A stretch of DNA of 64,000 nucleotides from Thioalkalivibrio paradoxus (GCA_011390565.1 JAABSC010000001.1:711178-775177); one strand, 5' to 3'; numbered from the stretch's first letter, positions 52,736 to 62,908 are shown. The notes: generated by a model not told the origin, from the sequence alone. Translations and numbers: made by a program.

Positions 52736-53902
52736 TTGTCGACGCTCTCCGCGCGGGCTCACGCGATGGAGCCGTTTCGGGTCATGCAGGTGCTGGCCGA
52801 CGCGCATGCGCTGGAGAGGCGTGGCGCGGACGTGATCCATCTCGAGGTCGGTGAACCCGATTTCGCGACCCCGGAAGCCATCGTCGAAGCCGGTCGCCGC
52901 GCGCTCGCGGGCGGTCGTGTCCGCTACACGGCGGCACAGGGCACGGACGACCTGCGTTCCGGCATTGCCGCCGACTATGCCCGGGCGTACGGGCTGTCCC
53001 TGGACCCCGAGCGCGTGGTGATCACGGCCGGGGCTTCCGCAGGCATTCTGCTGGCGCTCGCCGCGGCGACGGATGCAGGGGACCGGGTTCTCCTGCCGGA
53101 CCCCGGCTATGCCTGCAATCGTCAGTTCGTGTCGGCGCTGGGCGCCTTGCCCGTCCTGCTTCCAGTGCCGCCCGAGCAGGGATTCCAACCCACCGCGAAA
53201 CAGGTGGCGGCCGCCTGGACGCCCGAGACCCGGGCATTGATGCTGGCTTCGCCCGCGAACCCGACCGGAACCGTGCTGGACCCGGACGAGCTGGCCGCGA
53301 TTGCCGAAGTGGTGCGGTCACGGGGCGGTGTGCTGATCGTGGACGAGATCTACGGTCGCCTGGTCTTCGATCAGGCACCGCTCACGGCGCTGTCGGCGAT
53401 TCCCGACGCGATCGTCGTCAACAGCTTCTCCAAGTATTACGCGATGACCGGCTGGCGGCTTGGGTGGATGGTCGTGCCGGCGGCCTGGGTCGAGCCGGTG
53501 CGGAGGCTGGCACAGAACCTTTTCGTGGCGCCGTCGACACTCGCGCAGGCGGCTGCCCTGGCCGCGTTCGAACCCGGCACCGAAGCCGTGCTGCAGGCTC
53601 GCGTTCGGGAGTTGGCGGCGCGTCGGGACTTCCTGCTCCAGGCCTTGCCGGGGCTCGGTCTAGAGGTTCGCGCCCGGCCCGAGGGCGCGTTCTACATCTA
53701 CACCGACAGCCGAGTCCACGGCGGGAACTCGGAGGATCTCTGTCGACGGATCCTGAACGAAGCCGGCGTCGCGCTTACGCCGGGTACCGATTTCAGTCCG
53801 ACCTCGGGCGCCGGTCACGTTCGCATCGCCTATACCCAGCCACTGGTGCGACTGAAGGAAGCCATGGAACGCCTGCAGGCGCTGTTCTCTCGCGGGGGTT
53901 GA
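52736..53902 (+). CDS. PLP-dependent aminotransferase, class I/II
   Basis: 388 residues from a TTG codon 4 bp after der; the N-terminal LSTLSARAHAMEPFRVM matches homologues, so TTG is preferred to ATG 52766. Fold type I motifs: LEVGEPDFATPEAIVEA, SPANPTGTVLDPDEL, and the PLP lysine in NSFSKYYAMTGWRLGW. RIAYTQPLVRLKEAMERL closes the protein. The amino-acid substrate is not deducible from sequence. It is convergent with the acyl-CoA synthetase. Confidence 0.9.
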   Translation: MSTLSARAHAMEPFRVMQVLADAHALERRGADVIHLEVGEPDFATPEAIVEAGRRALAGGRVRYTAAQGTDDLRSGIAADYARAYGLSLDPERVVITAGASAGILLALAAATDAGDRVLLPDPGYACNRQFVSALGALPVLLPVPPEQGFQPTAKQVAAAWTPETRALMLASPANPTGTVLDPDELAAIAEVVRSRGGVLIVDEIYGRLVFDQAPLTALSAIPDAIVVNSFSKYYAMTGWRLGWMVVPAAWVEPVRRLAQNLFVAPSTLAQAAALAAFEPGTEAVLQARVRELAARRDFLLQALPGLGLEVRARPEGAFYIYTDSRVHGGNSEDLCRRILNEAGVALTPGTDFSPTSGAGHVRIAYTQPLVRLKEAMERLQALFSRGG

Positions 53903-53949
53903 GGCCGCTATTCGTCGCGGGTACGCCGTCGAACGTTCCCGGGCATGGG

Positions 53950-55764
53950 TCAAACGTCTGTGTAGTCCGCGTACATGGCTTCGATCTTGTCCTTCAGGCT
54001 GACCGCAATGCGTTCGCGCTTCATCTTGAGCGTCGGGGTCAGCAGCCCGTCATCGACCGTCCAGCCTTCACGCAGCGGCGTAAGGCGTCGGACCCGTGCG
54101 TAACCCGGAAAATCCCTCAGATGCCGATGCACGCGGGTCAGCAGGCTGCGCTCGACGAATCGGCTGTTCAGGTCTTCGTCGCTTTCGGGGTCCACGTCGA
54201 GTTCCTGTGCAAACTCGAGCCAGACATCGCGATTGATCACCACGAGCGCGACCAGGAAGGGTCTTCCCTCGCCGATGATCATCACCTGCTCGAACAGTGG
54301 ATCGAGCTGGATGGCCATCTCCATATCGGCAGGCGGCAGTTTCTCGCCGTTGCCCAGCACGATGATGTCCTTGATCCGCCCGGTGATGAAAACATAACCC
54401 TGTTCGTCGACACGGGCCTTGTCGCCGGTGTGCAGCCAGCCTTCCCCGTCGATGGCCGCCGCGGTCGCCTCGGGGTTTTCCCAATAGCCCAGCATCACCG
54501 AGGGGCTTCGGGTCAGGAGTTCGTCCTGGTCGCCGATGCGGATCGCCACACCCTCCATCGGCTTTCCGATCGACGCGGGAAGGTTCGAATCCGGGCAGTT
54601 CACGGACACCACGGGACTGGCCTCGGTCAGGCCGTAGCCATGGTAGACGGGCAGACCCAGCCCGATGAAGAACCGGGCAATGGCGGGGGGCAGCGGCGCC
54701 CCGCCGCAGACAGCGAAATTGAGCCGCCCACCGAGTCGCTGGAGCACCTGGTTGGCAACGAGTCTCCGGAGCAGCGGCCAGAACAGGAAGCTGGGGGACC
54801 GGGAGGCGCGTCCCTGCTCGTGTTCGAACCGTCGCCAGCCGACGTTGACCGTGGCTTGAAACAGCATGCGGGCGAGCCGGGACTTCTTCCGCAGGCCCGC
54901 CTGGATCTTCGCGTAGACGCTCTCGTAGATTCGGGGCACCGAGATCAGCACGGTGGGCCTGATGGTCTTCAGATCTTCGGCCAGTTGCGGGATGGAGCGC
55001 GCGAAGGCCACCTCGGCGCCCAGCAGCATCGGCAGGAAACAGCCCGCGGTGCGCTCCAGCGTATGGGACAGCGGCAGGAAGGAGAGGAACACGTCCTGGT
55101 CTCCCAGCGGGCCGCATTTCGACGCCGCGTGGGCGTTGAACAGGATATTGCGGTGCGAGAGCATCACACCCTTGGAGCGACCGGTCGTGCCCGAGGTGTA
55201 GACGATGGTCGCGAGCGCATCCGGCTCCACCGTGCGTGTCACCAGTTCCCCGTGGAGGCCGAACTGCCAGTCCGCGGCCGAGATCAGCCGGTGATCGAAA
55301 GGCAGCTTTTCGTCCTCGATGGCGTGCAGTGACACGATGCGCTGGAGGGTTTTCAGCTCCTCGCGCACGGGCAACAGACGCTGCCACTGGGTTTTCCCCT
55401 CGATCAGCAGGAGTTTCACGCCGGCCTGTTCCAGGATGTAGGCGATGTTCTCGGCGCGATCGTCCGTATAGAGGGGCACGGTGACCAGGCCCAGGCCCAG
55501 CGCAGCCTGGTCGAAGGTGATCCACTCTCGGCAGTTGCGCAGCATCATCGCGACGCGGTCTCCCGGTTCGAGACCGTCCCGATCCATCGCGACCTGCCAG
55601 CGGCTGACCTCGTGGGCGACGTCGGACCACGTACAGCCGACCCAGTCCCCGTTCGCATGGTCGAACTGGCGGTAGGCTGTCTTGTCGGGTGTTGCGAGAA
55701 CGCGGTGGCGGAAGAGACCGGAAAGCGTTCCGGCAGACGCAGGCGTGATCAAGGATTGAGTCAT
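53950..55764 (-). CDS. long-chain acyl-CoA synthetase (AMP-forming)
   Basis: 604 residues. ANL superfamily motifs: the adenylate P-loop IVYTSGTTGRSKGVMLSH, YGLTEASP, TGDKARVDEQGYVFITGR and IKDIIVLGNGEKLPP. N-terminal HRVLATPDKTAYRQFD is normal for long-chain enzymes of the FAA1/FadD15 group. It activates fatty acids for lipid synthesis or degradation. It stands alone, preceded by a 14-bp palindrome in its upstream region. Confidence 0.93.
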   Translation of the reverse strand: MTQSLITPASAGTLSGLFRHRVLATPDKTAYRQFDHANGDWVGCTWSDVAHEVSRWQVAMDRDGLEPGDRVAMMLRNCREWITFDQAALGLGLVTVPLYTDDRAENIAYILEQAGVKLLLIEGKTQWQRLLPVREELKTLQRIVSLHAIEDEKLPFDHRLISAADWQFGLHGELVTRTVEPDALATIVYTSGTTGRSKGVMLSHRNILFNAHAASKCGPLGDQDVFLSFLPLSHTLERTAGCFLPMLLGAEVAFARSIPQLAEDLKTIRPTVLISVPRIYESVYAKIQAGLRKKSRLARMLFQATVNVGWRRFEHEQGRASRSPSFLFWPLLRRLVANQVLQRLGGRLNFAVCGGAPLPPAIARFFIGLGLPVYHGYGLTEASPVVSVNCPDSNLPASIGKPMEGVAIRIGDQDELLTRSPSVMLGYWENPEATAAAIDGEGWLHTGDKARVDEQGYVFITGRIKDIIVLGNGEKLPPADMEMAIQLDPLFEQVMIIGEGRPFLVALVVINRDVWLEFAQELDVDPESDEDLNSRFVERSLLTRVHRHLRDFPGYARVRRLTPLREGWTVDDGLLTPTLKMKRERIAVSLKDKIEAMYADYTDV

Positions 55765-55791
55765 GAGGCGCGTGGAACTCCAGTCAATCCC

Positions 55792-55805
55792 GATCGAAAT
55801 CGATC
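55792..55805. promoter_or_regulatory. palindrome upstream of the acyl-CoA synthetase gene
   Basis: GATCGA-AA-TCGATC, a perfect inverted repeat 28-41 bp upstream of the minus-strand ATG. A further GATC follows in the same spacer. Its position near the expected promoter would suit a fatty-acid or general repressor; which one is unknown. Confidence 0.35.
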
Positions 55806-55864
55806 AAGATCAGTCACAATCCCGACATGGTGCTACAGTTGCGTCAGGGCTTCCAGTCCCCTGT

Positions 55865-56989
55865 TCAAAGACCTAATGGATGACGTAAAGGTTCAACCAT
55901 CAGCGTACCCTGGAAGAGGGTCCAGCCCAGAAGGGCGATGACTCCACCACCCAGAATTCCGGCTGCCGCTCCCGCATAACGCAGACGGGATAGGCCCGTG
56001 GGCTGCAGCATGCGGACCGCCCAGTCGCGCGCCTTCACCGCGAGGATGGCGAGCACGGAAACGGTCAGCGCCGTTCCCAGGGACATCGCGAGCACCGCGG
56101 CCACCCCCGCCATCCAGATCCCCAGCAGCAGCGAAACCGCCATCACCAGTACCGCGCCGGAGCAGGGGCGTATCCCGACCGCCAACACCGTTGCCAGCCA
56201 GGGACCCCGCTGGTTCGGATCCACGTGATGCGGTGTGCCGCAACCACAGTCGGAGGTGTGCACGTGGTCCGAGCTTGGGAGGCGGACCGCGCTCGGTTTC
56301 TCTTCGACCCGCCTGAACATTGCCTGAGAGGGCTCGGGCTCGGCGTGCTCGTGTTGCTGGGCCTCGATCGTCGCGACCGCAGGCTCATCGCGAGGTGTCC
56401 GCCAGATGCGCCACGCTGAACGCAGTCCCCGCAGTATTAACCAGAGCCCCAGCAGCGTCACCAGGAAGAAACTCGCAAGCTCCAGCCCACGGACCTGTCC
56501 GAGCGCGTCCCGGGCAAGCCAGCCGAGCAGGCCGGTCAGGATCAGAACGGCCGCGATCGCGGTGACCCCCTGCATCATCGACGCCGCGAAGGACAGCCCG
56601 ATGCCGCGGCGCAGCGTCTGCGGGTGGGTGATCAGATAGGCGCTGATCACAGCCTTGCCATGCCCGGGGCCTGCCGCGTGGAAGACGCCGTACAGGAAGC
56701 TCGCCAGAATCAGGATCCCCGCGGTACGGGCCGTGGGCGCCGAGTCCAGCCGGTGCAACGCGAGGGTGAGGCGACGATGAAGGTCGCGCTGGGTCTGGAG
56801 AATCCACGCCGACGCGCGTTCGACCGGGGACGTCCATTCGGCCGGGTCGGCATCGAGGGCTCCGAACGGATCGTCGGCCACTGCGACCGGCGCCCACAGG
56901 AGCAGGAACAGGGCCAACAGCAGCCCGGCCAGGGCGTAACCCAGTGTCGGCGTTGCGAGCCTGTCGGTTGGCGGGAACGATGGGCGCAT
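55865..56989 (-). CDS. NicO/RcnA-like nickel-cobalt efflux membrane protein
   Basis: 374 residues with about six to seven transmembrane helices; HAAGPGHGKAVISAYL is the NicO-family signature. A soluble loop (from about residue 215) is rich in His, Asp and Cys (QQHEHAEPE, DHVHTSDCGCGTPHHVD) and probably binds metal. ATG 56989 (MRPSFPPTD) is preferred; the upstream in-frame extension has no support. It follows the DUF1007 gene, its usual companion. Confidence 0.88.
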   Translation of the reverse strand: MRPSFPPTDRLATPTLGYALAGLLLALFLLLWAPVAVADDPFGALDADPAEWTSPVERASAWILQTQRDLHRRLTLALHRLDSAPTARTAGILILASFLYGVFHAAGPGHGKAVISAYLITHPQTLRRGIGLSFAASMMQGVTAIAAVLILTGLLGWLARDALGQVRGLELASFFLVTLLGLWLILRGLRSAWRIWRTPRDEPAVATIEAQQHEHAEPEPSQAMFRRVEEKPSAVRLPSSDHVHTSDCGCGTPHHVDPNQRGPWLATVLAVGIRPCSGAVLVMAVSLLLGIWMAGVAAVLAMSLGTALTVSVLAILAVKARDWAVRMLQPTGLSRLRYAGAAAGILGGGVIALLGWTLFQGTLMVEPLRHPLGL

Positions 56990-57027
56990 CGGCGATGTGA
57001 AGGGATTCGAAGGAAGCGTGGCAGGAT

Positions 57028-57672
57028 TCAACGGGAACACCGGACCAGGACCGTTTCGGCGAACTTCGCACCCAGGTTTTCGATGGGGGCCCGTTGATTG
57101 CGGTTCAGGGTCGCCGCATAGGCCACCAGGGATGGATCCGGACGCGGCGCCTGCAGCCGGTGTTCGCAATGTTCGCCCCCCTTCAGGTGAATCACGTCGT
57201 TGGGATCATGCAGAACCTCGATCCAGTACGACGGATCGTAGACACGGTAGGAAAAAACGGGTTCCGCGCCGGGCCGAACGTCCGCCAGCGGCAGTTCGAA
57301 ACGCAGGATCAGCCGTTCGCCCTCCCAGACCAGATCGGCTGCAGTCGCGTCGGGTATCTCAAGACGGTCTGAACCCACGAGGAATTCCGTGAAGTAGTCG
57401 TGGCCGCGCAGGTTGCCCAGGAGCCGCCCGCCCACGATCTGCAGCGCCTCCTGCAGGGTCAGCCCCGGTTGCCGATGATCGATCTCCTCGAGAAGCAGTT
57501 GGCTGTAGCTTGGATCGAAGGCCCATTCCTGGCGCATGGTGGGGAGCATTCGCGAGGCGTCAAACGCCAGGCTGACGCGAAGGTCGATCCATGCATGCGG
57601 GTGCGCGTGGACCGCACCCGCTGACGTCAGCGCGAACACGAACAGGAACCACCGGCCCGCGCGTCTGATCAT
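57028..57672 (-). CDS. DUF1007 periplasmic protein
   Basis: 214 residues with signal peptide ([28 protein letters not shown]). [17 protein letters not shown] and later Tyr/His residues are DUF1007 hallmarks. This family usually accompanies NicO/RcnA exporters, consistent with a periplasmic metal-handling role; its exact function is not known. The ATG overlaps the cysS stop by 4 bp and nicO follows 38 bp later, so all three share a transcript with hisI. Confidence 0.88.
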   Translation of the reverse strand: MIRRAGRWFLFVFALTSAGAVHAHPHAWIDLRVSLAFDASRMLPTMRQEWAFDPSYSQLLLEEIDHRQPGLTLQEALQIVGGRLLGNLRGHDYFTEFLVGSDRLEIPDATAADLVWEGERLILRFELPLADVRPGAEPVFSYRVYDPSYWIEVLHDPNDVIHLKGGEHCEHRLQAPRPDPSLVAYAATLNRNQRAPIENLGAKFAETVLVRCSR

Positions 57673-59075
57673 GAACCCGCCGGGGCGCTGGCCTCCGCGC
57701 GTTGCCAGCGGGTCCCCTCGGCGGTGTCCTCCAGCAGGATGCCGGCGGCCGCCAGTTCGTCGCGGATGGCATCCGAACGCGCGAAATCCCGATCCTTGCG
57801 CGCTTGCCGACGTTCCTCGATCCGGGCCTCGATCCACTCCGCCGTCGGACCTTCGGGGGTCCCGGCCTGGAACCAGTCCGCGGGATCCTGTTGCAGCAGC
57901 CCCAGCAGTGCGCCGGCCGCCATAAGCTTCGCCTTGAAAAGCGCGGCTTCCGCGGGATCCGTGGCGGCCGCCAGTGCGTCGGCCAACCGGTGCAGTTCGG
58001 CGACCGCGAGGGGCGTGTTCAGATCGTCCAGCAGCGCCGAGAATACCGGGTTGTCCGTCGGGTCGGTCTCCGCTGCCGGGGTACCGGCGTGATCGCGCAG
58101 CACGCGGTAGAAGCCGTTCAGCGCACTTCGGGCCTGTTCGAGGCCGCGTTCGGAGAAGTTCAGCGGCGCCCGGTAGTGCCGTGCCAGCAGGCCCAGGCGC
58201 AGAACCTCGCCCGGATAGACCTCGAGCAGGTCGCGCAGCAGCCGGAAATTGCCCAGCGACTTGGACATCTTCTCGCCGTCCACGGTCACGTGGCCGTTGT
58301 GCACCCAGAAGCGGGCGTACTCGCCATCGTGGACGCCGCAGCCCTGGGCGATTTCGTTCTCGTGGTGCGGGAACACGAGATCGTGGCCGCCACCGTGGAT
58401 ATCGATGGTTTCGCCGAGGTGGGCCTCGATCATCGCCGAGCACTCGAGGTGCCAGCCGGGACGCCCCTCGCCCCACGGGCTTTGCCAGGACGGCTCACCG
58501 GGCTTGGAGGGTTTCCAGAGCACGAAATCCCCCGGGTCGCGCTTGTAGTCGGCGACTTCGACCCGCGCCCCCGCCTGCATGTCGTCGAGGCTGCGCCCGG
58601 ACAGGCGCCCGTACCCGGGATAGGAGCGCACCGCATAGAGCACGTGGTGGTCGGCGGCGTAGGCGTGACCGCGCTCGATCAGGCGTTCGATCATCGCGAT
58701 CATCTGCGGGACATGGTCGGTGGCGCGAGGCTCGAGCGTCGGCGCCAGGGCCCCCAGTTTCGCGACATCCTCGTGGAAGGCTTCGGTATAGCGCGCGGTC
58801 AGGGTGCCGATCGCCTCGCCGTTGGCGGCCGCGGCCTGGTTGATCTTGTCGTCGACATCGGTGATGTTGCGCGCGTAGATGACGTGCCCGGCGCCATACA
58901 GCGCGCGCAGCACGCGGAACAGCACGTCGAACACGACCACGGGCCGCCCGTTGCCGATGTGCACGAAGTTGTAGACGGTGGGTCCGCAGACGTACATGGT
59001 GACCCGGTCCGGATCGCCGGGCACGAAGGGTTCGAGCTTCCCACCCAGGGTGTTGTGCAGATGGAGCGTGCTCAT
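57669..59075 (-). CDS. cysS: cysteinyl-tRNA synthetase
   Basis: 468 residues, class I synthetase. [17 protein letters not shown] covers the HIGH-type motif and the first zinc cysteine; KMSKSLGNF is the KMSKS motif. Zinc ligands are also in HLECSAM and the HHENEIAQ region. The ATG overlaps the hisI stop and the stop overlaps the DUF1007 start, an unusual tight mix of translation and metal-export genes. Confidence 0.98.
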   Translation of the reverse strand: MSTLHLHNTLGGKLEPFVPGDPDRVTMYVCGPTVYNFVHIGNGRPVVVFDVLFRVLRALYGAGHVIYARNITDVDDKINQAAAANGEAIGTLTARYTEAFHEDVAKLGALAPTLEPRATDHVPQMIAMIERLIERGHAYAADHHVLYAVRSYPGYGRLSGRSLDDMQAGARVEVADYKRDPGDFVLWKPSKPGEPSWQSPWGEGRPGWHLECSAMIEAHLGETIDIHGGGHDLVFPHHENEIAQGCGVHDGEYARFWVHNGHVTVDGEKMSKSLGNFRLLRDLLEVYPGEVLRLGLLARHYRAPLNFSERGLEQARSALNGFYRVLRDHAGTPAAETDPTDNPVFSALLDDLNTPLAVAELHRLADALAAATDPAEAALFKAKLMAAGALLGLLQQDPADWFQAGTPEGPTAEWIEARIEERRQARKDRDFARSDAIRDELAAAGILLEDTAEGTRWQRAEASAPAGS

Positions 59076-59509
59076 TTCGAATCCGTGCCGTACAGCGTCT
59101 CGGGGTCGATCAGCGGATTTCCGGTGATGACGACCTCGTCACCGTCCACGCGGAGGAAGAAACAGTCCGAACGGCCTGTGTGGCAGGCGGGACCGGTCTG
59201 GTCCACCCGCAGCAGCAGCGTGTCGCCATCGCAGTCGATGTACAGTCCCTGCAGCCGCTGGATCTGCCCCGAGCTTTCTCCCTTGCGCCAGAGTTTCCCG
59301 CGGGAGCGGGAGAAGTAGCAGACCCGCCCGGTGTCGAGGGTTTCCTCCAATGCGTCCCGGTTCATCCAGGCCATCATCAGGACCTCGCCGGTGTCGTGCT
59401 GCTGCGCGATCGCGGGGATCAGTCCGTCGGCGTTGAAACGCAGGTTGGCGAGGACCTCCGCGCGCGGAAAACGGACCCCCCGGGGCTGATTTTCGATATC
59501 CTTGAACAC
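59072..59509 (-). CDS. hisI: phosphoribosyl-AMP cyclohydrolase HisI
   Basis: 145 residues, histidine biosynthesis step 3. [35 protein letters not shown] is the core; metal-binding cysteines lie in [13 protein letters not shown] and [16 protein letters not shown] 59509 is preferred: AGAGG is 6-8 bases upstream, and the longer frame adds only a non-conserved Arg-rich stretch. It is not fused to HisE. It is translationally coupled to cysS rather than placed in a his operon. Confidence 0.95.
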   Translation of the reverse strand: MFKDIENQPRGVRFPRAEVLANLRFNADGLIPAIAQQHDTGEVLMMAWMNRDALEETLDTGRVCYFSRSRGKLWRKGESSGQIQRLQGLYIDCDGDTLLLRVDQTGPACHTGRSDCFFLRVDGDEVVITGNPLIDPETLYGTDSK

Positions 59510-59663
59510 CTGTGGCCTCTCGTGCGAACCGGAGTTGTCCCGCCGGGTACGGTGGGTCGGTGGCCGGCGGTCCATGGAGGCGCAGTGTACTGCCTGAGCC
59601 GGCCGCACGCATGCGCCGGCAGGAATCGTGCCTGAATTCATCCCCTTCCACGGAGTCGCCAGG

Positions 59664-60683
59664 ATGTCCCCGAACCCGGAGCCCACGCGCCGCCCCACCG
59701 CGGTGCGCACGATCAGTTACCACGGACTGGAAGAAGGACCGCGCCTGGTCGTGCTCGGCGCCGTTCACGGCAACGAGACCTGCGGCACCCAGGCGATCCT
59801 GCGCCTCGTGGGCGAACTCGAACGGGGGGAGCGGGAACTGCTCAAGGGCCTGCTGACGCTGGTGCCGGTGACCAATCCGCTCGCCTACCAAAGGGGTGAG
59901 CGCATGGGCGAGCGCAACCTGAACCGCAACTTCCGGATCACCGCGGCACCCGCGGATTTCGAGGACCGGATCGCCAACCGTCTGTGCCCGTTGCTCGCGG
60001 CACACGACGTGCTGCTCGACCTGCACTCGTTCCACACGCCCGGTGAGCCGTTCGTGATGCTTGGCCCCGAGGACAACGCCGCCGGTCTGGAGTCCTTTCG
60101 CCGCGCGGCCGAGGAGGAGGCACTGGTCCGCCGTCTCGGGCCACGACGCATCGTCGAGGGCTGGCTCGAGACCTATGCCCGCGGGGTGGCCCGGCGCATT
60201 GCGAACCCGAACGCGACGCTGCGCGCGCAGATGCTCAGCACCGATCCGAGTTACGGCATCGGCACGACGGAGTACATGCGCGGCCAGGGAGGCTACGGAG
60301 TGACGCTCGAATGCGGCCAGCACGACGATCCGGAAGCGCCGGAAGTGGCCTACCAGGCCATTCTGAACGCGCTTGCCCACCTGGGCATGCTGGAGCTGCC
60401 GCCGCCCCCGCCACGTCCCGACCTCGAGGTGCTGCGCCTCGTCGAGGTGGTCGACCGCGACCACATGGACGATCGCTTCACGCGTCCGTGGCAGAGCTTC
60501 GACCGGGTCCGGGCCGGCGAGCCGATCGGGCAGCGCGCCGATGGGCAGCCGGTCCTGTCGCCCGCGGACGGGTTCATCGTCTTTCCCAACCCTAATGCAT
60601 TCCCGGGCAACGAGTGGTTCTACCGGGCGGAAATCAGCGCACGCTCGGTGGACGGCGTGAAGTCCCGGGAGCTGCCGTCCTGA
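59664..60683 (+). CDS. succinylglutamate desuccinylase/aspartoacylase-family zinc hydrolase
   Basis: 339 residues, M14-like deacylase of the AstE/ASPA/DoeB family. Zinc ligands are H and E of [11 protein letters not shown] (near residue 36) and the distal His in [18 protein letters not shown] binds substrate. ATG 59664 is used because CGGAG is 9 bases upstream; a GTG at 59628 is too close to its AGGAA. It removes an acyl group from an N-acyl amino acid. It begins an operon with a TSUP transporter and a DapH-type acyltransferase, so an N-acyl-amino-acid cycle is possible but unproven. Confidence 0.85.
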   Translation: MSPNPEPTRRPTAVRTISYHGLEEGPRLVVLGAVHGNETCGTQAILRLVGELERGERELLKGLLTLVPVTNPLAYQRGERMGERNLNRNFRITAAPADFEDRIANRLCPLLAAHDVLLDLHSFHTPGEPFVMLGPEDNAAGLESFRRAAEEEALVRRLGPRRIVEGWLETYARGVARRIANPNATLRAQMLSTDPSYGIGTTEYMRGQGGYGVTLECGQHDDPEAPEVAYQAILNALAHLGMLELPPPPPRPDLEVLRLVEVVDRDHMDDRFTRPWQSFDRVRAGEPIGQRADGQPVLSPADGFIVFPNPNAFPGNEWFYRAEISARSVDGVKSRELPS

Positions 60684-60717
60684 AGACTGCCGCCCGCCCT
60701 GCGGATACGCGCCGCTG

Positions 60718-61476
60718 ATGGCGCTGGAACTCGGTCCGCTGCTGGTGATTTCGCTCGCCGCGTTCTTCGCGGGCGGGATCAACGCACTCGCGGGCGGTGG
60801 CAGCTTCCTGACGCTGCCCGCGCTGGTTTTCGTCGGGGTTCCGCCGGTGTCCGCGAACGCGACCGGCACCGCGGCGCTGCTGCCCGGCTACCTGGCCAGC
60901 GCGTGGAGTTACCGGGACCTGATGCGCGCGCCGGTGGGGCTCTCGCTGGTCGCGGTGCTGGTGCTGGGGACGGTGGGTGGCGCCGCCGGTGCCGCGCTGC
61001 TGCTCGCCACGTCCGACGCCGCGTTCCGTGGCATCATCCCCTGGCTGCTGTTGTTCGCCACGCTGCTGTTCGCGTTCGGTCCGGCGCTGCAGCGCCGGCT
61101 GCCGAAGCGCGCCGACGGCGCGGGGGGGCTCGGCGGCCGGCTGGGGATCCTGGGGGTCTGCGCGTACGGGGGCTACTTCAACGGCGGCATGGGCATCGTG
61201 ATGCTCGCGCTGTTCCGTTTGCTGGGCGTCGACGATCTGCGCGTGGCGAACGGCCTGAAGAACCTGCTCTCCGCGGTGCTGACGCTGATCGCCGTGGCCA
61301 TTTTTGCGCTCGGCGGGTTGATCTCCTGGCAGGAGATTCTGCCCATGGCGATCGCCGCCACGCTCGGCGGCCTCGTGGGCGCCCGCATCGGCCGCGTGCT
61401 GCCGCCGGCGGTGCTGCGCAATACGATCGTGCTCGTCGGCGCGATCACCACGCTTCTGTTCTTCATCAACGGGTAG
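60718..61476 (+). CDS. TSUP-family (TauE/SafE) transporter
   Basis: 252 residues, about eight hydrophobic segments. Tandem TSUP halves: [21 protein letters not shown] at the N-terminus and [22 protein letters not shown] in the second half. TSUP exporters include sulfite/sulfonate permeases, which would suit a sulfur oxidiser, but several substrates exist. It lies 34 bp after the deacylase and 17 bp before the DapH gene. Confidence 0.87.
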   Translation: MALELGPLLVISLAAFFAGGINALAGGGSFLTLPALVFVGVPPVSANATGTAALLPGYLASAWSYRDLMRAPVGLSLVAVLVLGTVGGAAGAALLLATSDAAFRGIIPWLLLFATLLFAFGPALQRRLPKRADGAGGLGGRLGILGVCAYGGYFNGGMGIVMLALFRLLGVDDLRVANGLKNLLSAVLTLIAVAIFALGGLISWQEILPMAIAATLGGLVGARIGRVLPPAVLRNTIVLVGAITTLLFFING

Positions 61477-61493
61477 ACACGAGGATCGACACC

Positions 61494-62207
61494 ATGGATG
61501 CCCAGGACATCATCGAATTCATTGCCCAGAGCCGGAAACGCACCCCCGTGAAGGTCTACCTGAGAGGCGACCTCGACGGGATCGACTTCGGTTCAAGCGT
61601 GCGCGCGTTCCTGTCCGGCGGCGCCGGCGTGCTGTTCGGCGAATGGGATGAGATCGAGCCGTTGCTGCGGGAGAACGCCGCGCGCATCGAGGATCACGTG
61701 GTGGAGAGCGACCGGCGGCATTCCGCCGTTCCGCTGCTCGAGACCCGTAACCTCGACGCCCGCATCGAGCCCGGTGCGATCATCCGGGACCGCGTCGAGA
61801 TCGGCGCCAGGGCCATCGTGATGATGGGGGCGGTGATCAATATCGGCGCGGTGGTGGGCGAGGGCACGATGATCGACATGAACGCTGTCCTCGGCGGGCG
61901 GGCCATGGTGGGGCGCAACTGCCACGTTGGTGCGGGAGCGGTGTTGGCCGGCGTGATCGAACCGGCGTCGGCGCAGCCGGTGATCGTGGACGACGACGTG
62001 ATGATCGGCGCCAACGCGGTGATTCTCGAAGGTGTGCGCGTCGGGCGCGGTGCCGTGGTGGCCGCCGGCGCGGTGGTGACGGCCGACGTCGAGGAAAACA
62101 CCGTGGTCGCCGGTGTCCCCGCGCGCGTGATCAAGAAGGTCGATGCCGCCACACGTGACAAGACGGCGATCGCCGACGCGCTGCGCCAGCTCGGCTCGGG
62201 CACCTGA
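61494..62207 (+). CDS. dapH: tetrahydrodipicolinate N-acetyltransferase DapH-like
   Basis: 237 residues, very like the Bacillus enzyme: [20 protein letters not shown] with the DapH N-terminal domain ([16 protein letters not shown]), then left-handed beta-helix hexapeptides ([68 protein letters not shown]). The full length is preserved. Gammaproteobacteria normally use succinyl DapD for lysine, so this gene looks acquired or repurposed. ATG 61494 is 17 bp after the TSUP stop. Confidence 0.9.
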   Translation: MDAQDIIEFIAQSRKRTPVKVYLRGDLDGIDFGSSVRAFLSGGAGVLFGEWDEIEPLLRENAARIEDHVVESDRRHSAVPLLETRNLDARIEPGAIIRDRVEIGARAIVMMGAVINIGAVVGEGTMIDMNAVLGGRAMVGRNCHVGAGAVLAGVIEPASAQPVIVDDDVMIGANAVILEGVRVGRGAVVAAGAVVTADVEENTVVAGVPARVIKKVDAATRDKTAIADALRQLGSGT

Positions 62208-62268
62208 GGCATCGGGAGTCGCGGTCCGGCGCCGCATCGCATTCTGCTCTATATCTATAGGCGCGGAA

Positions 62269-62297
62269 CCTGAAATCCGGTTCTGCGGTGGCCATCA
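62269..62297 (+). promoter_or_regulatory. possible sigma-32 promoter before hsp20
   Basis: CCTGAAA at 62269-62275 and GCCATCA at 62291-62297 with 15-bp spacing resemble the sigma-32 boxes CTTGAAA and CCCATNT. The gene downstream is a small heat-shock protein, which raises the prior. The match is imperfect. Confidence 0.35.
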
Positions 62298-62322
62298 CCC
62301 AAACCTCACGGAGGGAGATGTC

Positions 62323-62826
62323 ATGGCTGCAAAAGGCAAGAAGCAGAGTGAGAGCAAGGCAGTCGAGAAGGCCGCGCCGGAACGTCCGTTGAGCCCCCTC
62401 GGCGACATGGAGCGGCTCCTGGAGACGTTCTTCCAGCGCGGTTGGCTGCGTCCTCCCGGCATGGATTGGCCCGACTGGGCCGAGCTTCGCCTGCCGTTCG
62501 AAGGGCGCATGCCGCAGGTCGACGTCGTCGATCGCAAGGGCGAAATCCTGGTGCGCGCCGAATTGCCGGGTGTCGACAAGAAGGACCTGGAAGTTTCGAC
62601 CACCGACAACAGCGTGACGATCAAGGGCGCCACGCGGCACGAGGAAAAGGAAGAGAAGGGCGACTTCCACCGTTGCGAGATCTCGCGCGGTTCGTTCTCG
62701 CGTACCGTGTCGCTGCCGGACACGGTGGACGCCACAAAGGCAACCGCCACGTTCAAGGACGGCATCCTGGAGTTGCGGCTGCCGAAGGCCTCGAAGTCCC
62801 GGCGCCGGACGATCGCAGTCGAGTAG
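62323..62826 (+). CDS. Hsp20/alpha-crystallin small heat-shock protein
   Basis: 167 residues. N-terminal Lys/Glu-rich leader, a Trp/Phe-rich segment, then the alpha-crystallin domain from about residue 70 (PQVDVVDRKGEILVRAELPGVDKKDLEVS, FHRCEISRGSFSRTVSLPDTVD, FKDGILELRLPKA). GGAGGGA is about 8 bases before ATG 62323. It acts as an ATP-independent holdase. Convergent with the ferredoxin reductase gene. Confidence 0.93.
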   Translation: MAAKGKKQSESKAVEKAAPERPLSPLGDMERLLETFFQRGWLRPPGMDWPDWAELRLPFEGRMPQVDVVDRKGEILVRAELPGVDKKDLEVSTTDNSVTIKGATRHEEKEEKGDFHRCEISRGSFSRTVSLPDTVDATKATATFKDGILELRLPKASKSRRRTIAVE

Positions 62827-62908
62827 ACCCGGCCGCGTCCGCGATTCGGGTCGAAACTCCCGACCGATGCCAGGCCGGGGAGCGTCTTCCCGTTGCGGCC
62901 GCCCGCCG

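Noticed and set aside
53464..55332. 622-codon plus-strand frame over the acyl-CoA synthetase
   Set aside because: Opposite a gene with all ANL motifs in the minus strand; the plus frame translates to biased sequence only.
60903..61493. N-terminal extension of the DapH gene through the TSUP gene
   Set aside because: The TSUP gene is coding in the other frame; the DapH family starts at MDAQDIIEF (61494).
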